64,000 nt of DNA from Pectobacterium wasabiae CFBP 3304 (GTDB lineage: Bacteria > Pseudomonadota > Gammaproteobacteria > Enterobacterales > Enterobacteriaceae). Made by a program: the position numbers and the translations under genes. The stretch lies in contig NZ_CP015750.1 of NCBI RefSeq assembly GCF_001742185.1, positions 682,001 to 746,000 of the forward strand, in the 5' to 3' direction. The notes under the pieces were generated by a model. The model saw only the letters and a list, made by a program, of their open reading frames with translations. It did not search any database and had not been told where the DNA came from. Positions 56,433 through 64,000 of this stretch are shown piece by piece (the first letter of the stretch is position 1; each line of letters opens with the position of its first letter).

Positions 56433-57047
56433 ATGGATAACGTTATTCCCACACAAAAAATATCACATACGCGGCTGGAAGATGTGCTGGCGATACTGAT
56501 CGGTACGCTGATGGCATCGTTTGGCATCATCCTACTGCGTCAGGCGGGGGCTCTCACCGGTGGCACCGCAGGTATCGCTTTTCTTGTCCATTATCTGACA
56601 AACGTTTCCTTTGGCGTCGCGTTTTTCCTGCTGAACCTACCTTTCTATTATCTGGCTGTGCGTCGCATGGGGTGGGAATTTACGGTGAAAACCTTTAGCG
56701 CCGTCGGCTTAGTTTCTTTATTTTCCGATCTGCACCCGCTGTTCGTTCATTTTGATCGGCTCGATCCGTTTTACGCCACGCTGTTCGGCAACATCATCAC
56801 GGGAATAGGCTTCATTGTACTATTCCGCCACAAGGCCAGCCTCGGCGGCGTTAACGTCCTGGCGCTGTACCTTCAGGACAAATACGGCCTGCGAGCGGGA
56901 AAATTCCAGATGGGCGTTGACGTTGTGATTGTGCTGACTTCCCTGTTCGTGGTAAGCATACCGATGCTGATTGTTTCGATTCTGGGAGCAACCATTCTGA
57001 ATTTGATTATTGCGATGAATCATCGCCCCGGCCGTTACGCGGCCTGA
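56433..57047 (+). CDS. YitT-family inner-membrane protein
   Basis: About 204 residues with five or six hydrophobic segments and the YitT/DUF161 signature LRQAGALTGGTAGIAFLVHYLT and FRHKASLGGVNVLALYLQ. Function of the family is unknown. ATG at 56433 is preferred to an upstream GTG at 56424. Confidence 0.85.
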   Translation: MDNVIPTQKISHTRLEDVLAILIGTLMASFGIILLRQAGALTGGTAGIAFLVHYLTNVSFGVAFFLLNLPFYYLAVRRMGWEFTVKTFSAVGLVSLFSDLHPLFVHFDRLDPFYATLFGNIITGIGFIVLFRHKASLGGVNVLALYLQDKYGLRAGKFQMGVDVVIVLTSLFVVSIPMLIVSILGATILNLIIAMNHRPGRYAA

Positions 57048-57105
57048 TTGCCCCCTCGTCGGGGTTACGATACCCATAAAATGACACACTCAGGAGAGCT
57101 ACACT

Positions 57106-58299
57106 GTGTTTCAAAACGTTGATACCTATGCCGGAGATCCTATCCTGTCTCTGATGGAAAAATTCAAACAGGATCCAAGAGCAGATAAGATCAATTTGAG
57201 TATCGGGCTCTACTATAACGAGCAGAATATTATCCCACAGCTACGATCCGTCAGCGCGGCAGAAAGCGCCCTGCGCCAGCCAACTCAGAGCGCGAGTTCC
57301 TATCTACCGATGGAAGGGCTACAGCCTTACCGCACTGCGATCCAGCATCTGTTATTTGGTGAAAGCCACGCGGCACTGGCAGATAATCGCATCGCCACCA
57401 TCCAGACGCTGGGCGGCTCCGGTGCGCTGAAAGTCGGTGCAGATTTCCTGAAACGCTACTTCCCGGATTCAGAGGTGTGGGTCAGCGACCCTACATGGGA
57501 AAACCATATTGCGATCTTTGAGGGCGCGGGCTTTAACGTTCACACCTATCCGTATTTCGATGGTGAAAGTCTGGGCGTGAAATTTGATGCCATGCTTGCC
57601 ACCCTGCAAACGTTGCCAGCACGCAGCATTGCGCTGCTGCACCCATGCTGCCACAACCCGACCGGTTCTGACCTCACCACCGAACAGTGGGATCGCGTCA
57701 TTGAAGTCATCATCGCACGTGAGTTGATTCCATTTATGGACATCGCCTATCAGGGCTTTGGCCTCGGGATCGAGCAGGATGCCTATGCGATTCGCGCCGT
57801 TGCCAGCGCGGGCGTCCCGGCACTGATCGCCAACTCATTCTCGAAAATTTTCTCACTGTATAGCGAGCGCGTCGGTGGCCTTTCCGTGGTGTGTGACGAT
57901 GCCGACAGCGCACAGCGTGTGCTAGGTCAGTTAAAAGCAACCGTCCGCCGCAACTACTCTTCCCCACCGAATTTCGGCGCTCAGGTGGTTTCTAAAGTCC
58001 TGAACGACGCACAGTTGAACGCCGACTGGAAAGCGGAAGTCGAAGAGATGCGCACCCGTATTCTGAGCATGCGTCAGGAGTTGGTGTCAGCCTTGAAAAA
58101 GGCGCTGCCGAACCGTAATTTCGACTACCTGCTCACCCAACGCGGCATGTTCAGCTACACCGGCTTCAGCCCGGAACAGGTTGACCGCCTGCGTGAAGAA
58201 TTCGGCGTCTACCTGATCGCCAGCGGACGTATGTGCATGGCGGGGCTGAACCACAGCAACGTTCAGCGCGTCGCAGCGGCTTTCGCCGCCATTCAGTAA
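57106..58299 (+). CDS. tyrB: Aromatic-amino-acid aminotransferase
   Basis: A 397-residue class I PLP aminotransferase for tyrosine, phenylalanine and leucine synthesis. PLP lysine in [25 protein letters not shown] and [11 protein letters not shown] match TyrB. GTG start preceded by CAGGAGAG. In E. coli tyrB directly follows alr; here 2.9 kb with the CRISPR array is inserted between them. Confidence 0.96.
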   Translation: MFQNVDTYAGDPILSLMEKFKQDPRADKINLSIGLYYNEQNIIPQLRSVSAAESALRQPTQSASSYLPMEGLQPYRTAIQHLLFGESHAALADNRIATIQTLGGSGALKVGADFLKRYFPDSEVWVSDPTWENHIAIFEGAGFNVHTYPYFDGESLGVKFDAMLATLQTLPARSIALLHPCCHNPTGSDLTTEQWDRVIEVIIARELIPFMDIAYQGFGLGIEQDAYAIRAVASAGVPALIANSFSKIFSLYSERVGGLSVVCDDADSAQRVLGQLKATVRRNYSSPPNFGAQVVSKVLNDAQLNADWKAEVEEMRTRILSMRQELVSALKKALPNRNFDYLLTQRGMFSYTGFSPEQVDRLREEFGVYLIASGRMCMAGLNHSNVQRVAAAFAAIQ

Positions 58300-58312
58300 A
58301 CCGTAAAATGAT

Positions 58313-58370
58313 AAAGCCACAGGTTTAACCGACTCACCGTTGTGAATTCGCTTAACTTGTGGCTTTTGTT
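58313..58370 (+). terminator. tyrB terminator
   Basis: AAAGCCACA(G)GTT(T)AA pairs with TTAACTTGTGGCTTT around a loop of about 25 bases, followed by TGTTTTCG. Confidence 0.7.
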
Positions 58371-58432
58371 TTCGCTTAGCCGCTGTTACGGTTAGGGATT
58401 CGTTTCTTTGTATTGTACTGATCAGAACGTTC

Positions 58433-58936
58433 ATGACTACGTTACGCTACCTAAATGGTTATCCCCCTGCGATTGTCGCACAAGCTCAAACCCTCGTTGA
58501 TCAAGGCAAGCTCGGCCTGTGGCTGGAAAAAAGATATCCCGATCGCCATCACATCCAGAGCGATAAGTCGCTCTATCAATTTGTCGCAGAATTGAAGCAG
58601 CGATATTTGAAGAACGCCCCTGCGATATCCAAGGTACTTTACGACAATAAACAGAACCCGATAAAAGGGACGCTGGGCACCAATACCTTTGTGGCGCGTG
58701 TACAAGGCGGAAAATTAAAGTCCAACAACGAAATTAGAATAGCGACGTTATTTCGTGACGGGCCGGAAGATTTCCTACGCATGATCGTGATACACGAACT
58801 CGCCCATCTCAAAGAAAAAGACCATAACAAGGCGTTCTACCAGCTCTGTTGCCATATGGACCCTGACTACCACCAGTTGGAATTTGATATGCGAATCTGG
58901 CTAAACTGGCGAGAAATAAATACCACTTCGGTCTAA
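58433..58936 (+). CDS. YgjP-like metallopeptidase domain protein
   Basis: A 167-residue zinc-peptidase-like protein. VIHELAHLKEKDHNKAFY carries HExxH and the third His spacing seen in the YgjP/SprT-like (DUF45, M48-type) group. No signal peptide, so cytoplasmic. Substrate unknown. Confidence 0.85.
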   Translation: MTTLRYLNGYPPAIVAQAQTLVDQGKLGLWLEKRYPDRHHIQSDKSLYQFVAELKQRYLKNAPAISKVLYDNKQNPIKGTLGTNTFVARVQGGKLKSNNEIRIATLFRDGPEDFLRMIVIHELAHLKEKDHNKAFYQLCCHMDPDYHQLEFDMRIWLNWREINTTSV

Positions 58937-59054
58937 ATTCACTTTTTATGAGGGATCGCTTTGCTTTGAAACCACATTAACCGTATTATTTCCAGGCTGA
59001 TGGTTGATATATATTCATCCAGCCTATTGATAATATTTCTCATAAGGATTTGAT

Positions 59055-59534
59055 ATGGCTAATTTGATTTACGCCAGCATTAATGGTCAAAAACAGGGTT
59101 TAATCTCATCCGGTTGCTCAACGCTCGACTCAATTGGCAATCGCTACCAAACCGGTCATGAAGATCAAATACAAGTACTAGGCTTAAACCATAGCATCAG
59201 TCGCGATCAAAATGTCGCCCATCACCCCATTAATTTTATTAAGCCCATTGATAAGTCATCTCCGTTATTAGGGATGGCAATCTCTTATAATGAAAAGGTG
59301 GATGTAACATTTTATTTTTACCGCGTCAATGCTGCTGGACAGTTAGAACTTTATTACGAAGTAACATTAACGGATGCGAACATTGTCGATGTCACCTGCG
59401 TCTATCCGCACGTCATCGATAACAACGACATTATGCCGTATGAAAAAGTCCAGCTAAAATATAAAACCATAGCATGGAACCATAAGATCGCAGGAACGTC
59501 GGGTTACAGTATCTGGGAGGAAATGAGCCTCTAG
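59055..59534 (+). CDS. hcp: Orphan Hcp, type VI secretion tube protein
   Basis: A 159-residue Hcp1-family protein (NLIYASINGQKQGLISSGCSTLDSIGNRYQTGHEDQ; HHPINFIKPIDKSSPLLGMAI; GTSGYSIWEEM). It forms hexameric rings of the T6SS tube and carries small effectors. No structural T6SS genes are in the window, so this is an orphan copy. It converges on a toxin plus immunity-like array, a typical orphan-hcp effector island. Confidence 0.95.
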   Translation: MANLIYASINGQKQGLISSGCSTLDSIGNRYQTGHEDQIQVLGLNHSISRDQNVAHHPINFIKPIDKSSPLLGMAISYNEKVDVTFYFYRVNAAGQLELYYEVTLTDANIVDVTCVYPHVIDNNDIMPYEKVQLKYKTIAWNHKIAGTSGYSIWEEMSL

Positions 59535-59549
59535 GAATTACTATCCTTG

Positions 59550-59583
59550 ATAACAAGTGCACCCGAACAGGTGTACTTGTTAT
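59550..59583. terminator. Bidirectional terminator between hcp and the membrane-protein array
   Basis: ATAACAAGTGCACC and GGTGTACTTGTTAT pair with one G-T mismatch around CGAACA; T-tracts on both strands. Confidence 0.8.
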
Positions 59584-59586
59584 TTA

Positions 59587-59991
59587 TCATTCCTTACAAA
59601 GAGAAATATCCTTCACATATTTACTGGGATCCATCCAAGATATTTTTGGACACGTTTTATAACTTTGAATGTTAAGATTATATGATACATATATTGATAA
59701 AAACAAACTAACCACCGCGCCAAAGATAGCTATCATTGCTAATACATTTGCTAATTCATTATTCATCTTTGCAGGTTCATTTTTTATTGCAGAATAAAAA
59801 GCTAGATATGAAAAATAGAACAATAGCGGTACAGCGAATATCAGAACACCAACCTTCCATGAAAAAATAATTACATCATTTGATTCAAAGAAAGCGAAGT
59901 ATCCGCTTAAAGAGAACCAACATCCCCAACAAGAAGCAAGGAAAAGAAATAATGCAAACGAACCAATTAATGGCCTATTTATTTTAACCAC
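59587..59991 (-). CDS. Immunity-like membrane protein, array copy 1
   Basis: A 134-residue protein with three hydrophobic segments (about 8-30, 45-67, 83-105) and a conserved C-terminal tail KTCPKISWMDPSKYVKDISLCKE. It belongs to a small enterobacterial membrane family that I believe is DUF1240. The GTG start (VVKINRPLIGSF) is set by comparison with the other copies. It is nearly identical to copy 5, the copy next to the toxin, in the first two thirds. Immunity to the upstream toxin is inferred from position. Confidence 0.7.
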   Translation of the reverse strand: MVKINRPLIGSFALFLFLASCWGCWFSLSGYFAFFESNDVIIFSWKVGVLIFAVPLLFYFSYLAFYSAIKNEPAKMNNELANVLAMIAIFGAVVSLFLSIYVSYNLNIQSYKTCPKISWMDPSKYVKDISLCKE

Positions 59992-60043
59992 GATTGATTC
60001 TCCCTTGGTAGGAAAATAAGAAAACATTAGACATTCGTGTTAT

Positions 60044-60457
60044 TTACCATTCATCACAGAGAGCAATATTTTTCACATACTTATTGGGATCCATCCAAGA
60101 TGTTTTAGGGCATAATTCATAACCATAAGCTCTAAAATTATAAGATATGTAGAAAGATGAGAACAAACTAATTATAGCACCAGCTATCATTACTATAAAC
60201 AACCCCCCTCCAAATTTATTATTAATTTTCGCCACTTCATTATTTATTGCAGAATAAAAAAACAAATATGAAAAATAGAATAGCAAAGGAGAACCAAATA
60301 CCATTAACCCGACTCTCCATGAAAAGACTATCGTATCATTTAACTGTAAAACATCCAAATATGAATTAAAAGAAAACCAACCAGTAAAGCATGTCAATAG
60401 AAAAATAAAAACTGCAAATGCGCCAGCTAATGGCCTATTAACTTTTACCTTAACCAC
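60044..60457 (-). CDS. Immunity-like membrane protein, array copy 2
   Basis: 137 residues, same three-segment layout and C-terminal tail (ELCPKTSWMDPNKYVKNIALCDEW). It is closest to copy 3 (LAGAFAVFIFLLTCFTGWFSFNSYL). GTG start at 60457 after GGGGGAGG; an ORF open to 60523 overlaps copy 3 and begins inside a relic of the toxin 3' end. It has an extra VK pair (VKVKVNRP). Confidence 0.7.
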   Translation of the reverse strand: MVKVKVNRPLAGAFAVFIFLLTCFTGWFSFNSYLDVLQLNDTIVFSWRVGLMVFGSPLLFYFSYLFFYSAINNEVAKINNKFGGGLFIVMIAGAIISLFSSFYISYNFRAYGYELCPKTSWMDPNKYVKNIALCDEW

Positions 60458-60503
60458 GACTGAACCTCCCCCAAGCATGAAAAACCATACTTTCACCCCA
60501 TAT

Positions 60504-60908
60504 TCATTCTTTACAAAGAGCAATATTTTTCACATATTTATTCGGAGACATCCAGGATGTTTTTGGGCAAACATTATAGCCTTGACTTGTCAGACTATAA
60601 TATATATAGGGAGATAAAAACAGATTAATTACAGCACCAACAATCATTATTATAGCCAATCCCCCTCCAAGTTTATTATTAATTCTCGCCACTTCATTAT
60701 TTATTACAGAATAAAAAAATAAATATGAAAAATAGAATAGCAATGGAGAACAAAAAACCATCAACCCAACTTTCCATGAAAAAACAATTACATTATTTAG
60801 CTGTAAAAACCCCAAATATGAATTAAAAGAAAACCAACCAGTAAAGCATGTCAATAGAGAAATAAAAACTGCAAATGCGCCAGCTAATGGCCTATTAACC
60901 TTAACCAC
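60504..60908 (-). CDS. Immunity-like membrane protein, array copy 3
   Basis: 134 residues with GTG start (VVKVNRPLAGAFAVF) and the same topology; the tail is NVCPKTSWMSPNKYVKNIALCKE. Closest to copy 2. Separated from copy 2 by about 45 bp. Confidence 0.7.
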   Translation of the reverse strand: MVKVNRPLAGAFAVFISLLTCFTGWFSFNSYLGFLQLNNVIVFSWKVGLMVFCSPLLFYFSYLFFYSVINNEVARINNKLGGGLAIIMIVGAVINLFLSPYIYYSLTSQGYNVCPKTSWMSPNKYVKNIALCKE

Positions 60909-60959
60909 GACTATATCTACCTCGAGCTTGAAAAAAATAAAAACCTATCAGATCATTGT

Positions 60960-61367
60960 TTACCATTCATCACAAAGAGAAATTTCTTTCACATACTTAG
61001 TGGGAGCTACCCATGAGTTCTTAGGACAGGTTTTATAATCTTGATCATTAAGATCATATGATATATAAATTGATGAAAAAAAACTAAAAATCGCACCAAA
61101 TATAGCCACAATAACTAATGAGTTAGCTGATTTATTATTCATTTTAGGTACTTCATTTTTTATAGCTGAATAAAATGCCAAATATGAAAAATAAAACAAC
61201 AAAGGTGATCCAAATACCATTAAACCAAGTTTCCATGAAAAAATGATCACATCACTTTTTTGTAAAAAACTCAAATATCCATTGAAGGAAATCCAGCTAA
61301 TAAAACATGAAAGAAAAAAAAGGAAAACTGCAAACGCGCCAACTAATGGCCTATTTACCTTAACCAT
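60960..61367 (-). CDS. Immunity-like membrane protein, array copy 4
   Basis: 135 residues; ATG at 61367 (MVKVNRPLVGAFAVF) follows GGGGAGGT. The tail is KTCPKNSWVAPTKYVKEISLCDEW. It is intermediate between the copy 1/5 and copy 2/3 subtypes. Upstream lies a short relic resembling the toxin 3' end (TTTTCATGCC-AGGGG). Confidence 0.7.
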   Translation of the reverse strand: MVKVNRPLVGAFAVFLFFLSCFISWISFNGYLSFLQKSDVIIFSWKLGLMVFGSPLLFYFSYLAFYSAIKNEVPKMNNKSANSLVIVAIFGAIFSFFSSIYISYDLNDQDYKTCPKNSWVAPTKYVKEISLCDEW

Positions 61368-61412
61368 GACTGTACCTCCCCTGGCATGAAAAACCATACT
61401 TTCTTACCATTT

Positions 61413-61817
61413 TTATTCTTTACAAAGAGCAATGTTTTTTACATATTTATTCGGATCCATCCAGGATATTTTTGGACACGTTTTATAATTTTTAATGTTA
61501 AGATCATATGATACATATATTGATAAACACAAACTAACCACCGCGCCAAAGATAGCTATCATTGCTAATACGTTTGCTAATTTATTATTCATCTTTGCAG
61601 GTTCATTTTTTATTGCAGAATAAAAAGCCAGGTATGAAAAATAAAACAATAGCGGCACAGCGAATATTATAACACCAACTTTCCATGAGAAGATAATTAC
61701 ATCATTTGATTCAAAGAAAGCGAAGTATCCGCTTAAAGAGAACCAACATCCCCAACAAGAAGCAAGGAAAAGAAATAATGCAAATGAACCAATTAACGGC
61801 CTATTTATTTTAACCAC
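61413..61817 (-). CDS. Immunity-like membrane protein, array copy 5 (toxin-proximal)
   Basis: 134 residues; GTG start at 61817 overlaps the toxin stop by eight bases (GTGGTTAA), so it is translationally coupled to the toxin, the classic toxin-immunity arrangement. Three hydrophobic segments; tail KTCPKISWMDPNKYVKNIALCKE. This is the probable cognate immunity protein; the four further copies are its paralogs. Confidence 0.78.
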   Translation of the reverse strand: MVKINRPLIGSFALFLFLASCWGCWFSLSGYFAFFESNDVIIFSWKVGVIIFAVPLLFYFSYLAFYSAIKNEPAKMNNKLANVLAMIAIFGAVVSLCLSIYVSYDLNIKNYKTCPKISWMDPNKYVKNIALCKE

Positions 61818-62667
61818 GGCTGTAGTTCCCCCAGGCATGAAAGAATTGATCGGCATGGTATGGTGTGTAGTGTGTTTTATGTGATTTTAAATTTTTTATT
61901 ATCGTCTCACTTATTTTATATTTATTATCTAGCCCATATAATATTGCACTAACTAAAACACCTACAAAAAAAACACCAATAGCAATAGCGAGAACACTAC
62001 CGCCAGAAACCATAAGTCCAGTAGCGACCACTTTTGCTACCCAGCCAGCTCCAATAGATACCGCTAATTTCGCGGCGTCCATCGTTAAATTAACAAAGAA
62101 ATCGGTTAATGCATATTCATCTTTAAACATCAACTCAATAGTTCGATAAGCGGCTGAAAAAATAATACAGAATTTCGCTCCAGCCGCAATACCGCTTTCG
62201 ATACCTTTCGTCCCTATCCCTATATCTACTATTTTATGACTAATATTTAAATATCTAGTGGCATTTAAATATTGCCTTACCCCTGGATACCCAGATAGTT
62301 TTATATATTTATTGCCATCTTTTCCGATATATTCAGTTGCCTTTACGCCGAATCCTTTTATCTCCATCGCGATTCTGCTTACAGACACGGCTTCTGCAAT
62401 GTTACCGGCAAACGATGATACAGGGTCAGTACAACCAAATATGGCATCTTTCCACGATTGGTTAGGATTTGGCGTACACAATGTTTTTAAAAAATAGGTT
62501 GCTTCCTGCGCAGTCAATATGGCATGAATGTTATCGTCATTTATTTCATTCAGTTGCGCACGTAATTTTTGATCGTTGATATCTGCATGCTGCTTTTTAA
62601 AATCAAGATGATCCTCTAACCGATAATCATCATCAACAAGCGTTTTTAACACTGGATCGTATTTCAT
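61810..62667 (-). CDS. Probable membrane-acting toxin / T6SS effector
   Basis: A 285-residue protein without signal peptide. Residues 1-75 are charged and helical; 85-200 amphipathic (FAGNIAEAVSVSRIAMEI, GAKFCIIFSAAYRTIELMF); 201-246 form a long hydrophobic hairpin (AVSIGAGWVAKVVATGLMVS, then GGSVLAIAIGVFFVGVLVSAILYGL). The hydrophobic hairpin in an otherwise soluble protein is the layout of pore-forming bacteriocins and ion-leak T6SS effectors. It sits opposite hcp and its stop overlaps an immunity-like membrane gene. I do not recognise a named family; toxin function is inference from topology and context. Confidence 0.65.
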   Translation of the reverse strand: MKYDPVLKTLVDDDYRLEDHLDFKKQHADINDQKLRAQLNEINDDNIHAILTAQEATYFLKTLCTPNPNQSWKDAIFGCTDPVSSFAGNIAEAVSVSRIAMEIKGFGVKATEYIGKDGNKYIKLSGYPGVRQYLNATRYLNISHKIVDIGIGTKGIESGIAAGAKFCIIFSAAYRTIELMFKDEYALTDFFVNLTMDAAKLAVSIGAGWVAKVVATGLMVSGGSVLAIAIGVFFVGVLVSAILYGLDNKYKISETIIKNLKSHKTHYTPYHADQFFHAWGNYSRG

Positions 62668-63031
62668 CGTGTTCTCACTCCCTTGAATTTTACTTAAGTC
62701 AACGAATTATTTCCCTGTAAGAGTACCTTAACGGAAAAATGACGATTTTTAAATATTAATAACGTCAAAACCGTAATTTCTCACCCAATCAAAAAATCCA
62801 GTTACATAAAAGCATTACGAAAAGAGGCAGCAATAATACGTTATTGAAAGGCCATAACGCATTGAGCACCGGTGCAGTACTACCTCGATAATAGCCAGAC
62901 GCGGGTGCTTAAGACCATGAATAAGCCGCCTACCGGAAAACGGGTAGCAGCGAGCGGTTAGGTTTTTACGCTAATTGCGAGATTATTAAAAAGAATATAT
63001 TTCTTTTGAGAAACTATTTTTTATTAAAGGA

Positions 63032-63066
63032 CCAACTGCAATTAAAGATCAATAGCTTGCAGTTGG
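63032..63066 (-). terminator. csy4 terminator
   Basis: CCAACTGCAA and TTGCAGTTGG form a perfect 10-bp stem 15 bp after the csy4 stop, with an A/T-rich tail on the minus strand. The remaining 62668-63031 contains no gene and no CRISPR repeat. Confidence 0.7.
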
Positions 63067-63080
63067 CCGTTAAAAAAGAG

Positions 63081-64000
<920 letters not shown>

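Noticed and set aside
62668..63080. CRISPR array next to csy4
   Set aside because: No copy of the GTTCACTGCCG repeat is present; only a csy4 terminator stem is seen.

Overview
This is a chromosomal segment of a soft-rot enterobacterium, most probably Pectobacterium. The basis is strong enterobacterial synteny (rlmB-rnr-nsrR; yggR/yggS-proC-yggT-yggU-rdgB-hemW; lplT-aas-OmrA-like sRNA; lysA/lysR; dusA-pspG-qor-dnaB-alr-tyrB), many chemotaxis genes, a subtype I-F CRISPR repeat and an orphan hcp typical of that genus. The species call is inference from gene content.

Layout. 1-3.3 kb: rlmB (cut by the edge), rnr and nsrR on the minus strand. 3.5-7.5 kb: a chemoreceptor gene broken by one amber codon, then a PAS-PAS-GAF-GGDEF diguanylate cyclase. 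7.5-12.8 kb: pilT-like ATPase and the yggS-to-hemW housekeeping operon. 12.8-21 kb: a histidine phosphatase, an entericidin-type lipoprotein, elaA, lplT-aas, an OmrA/OmrB-like sRNA, an intact chemoreceptor and an acetyltransferase. 21-29.5 kb: an AscG-type LacI regulator, cdaR, a glycerate-use operon (GntP-type permease, frameshifted glycerate kinase, PykA-type pyruvate kinase) and lysA.

29.7-40.7 kb is an 11-kb mobile element integrated inside the 5' end of lysR. An 11-bp core (CGGCACATCGA) lies at both ends. The first codons of native lysR remain next to lysA, while the element's right end supplies lysR with a new ribosome binding site, start codon and nine N-terminal residues. The element carries a large serine integrase, a small resolvase in a repeat-rich region, unrecognised small genes, and only two recognisable tail genes (tape measure and a Dit-like protein) with no head, terminase or lysis genes seen.

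40.7-48.2 kb: lysR, a LysR regulator divergent from a periplasmic metallo-beta-lactamase-fold gene and a DsbA-family gene, a region of gene debris with a partial second copy of the DsbA gene, a Sel1-repeat protein, dusA and pspG. 48.6-58.4 kb: a lone cytochrome P450, qor, dnaB, alr, a membrane protein, a three-spacer I-F CRISPR array, an Lrp-type regulator, a YitT-type membrane protein and tyrB. Two copies of a MITE-like repeat flank dnaB-alr.

58.4-64 kb: a YgjP-like metallopeptidase, an orphan hcp, and opposite it a probable membrane-acting toxin followed by five tandem paralogous three-helix membrane proteins that look like an amplified immunity array. The window ends in the csy3-csy4 genes of the type I-F CRISPR-Cas system. 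The most notable items are the toxin with its five-copy immunity array beside hcp, and the tail-gene element that rebuilds the start of lysR.
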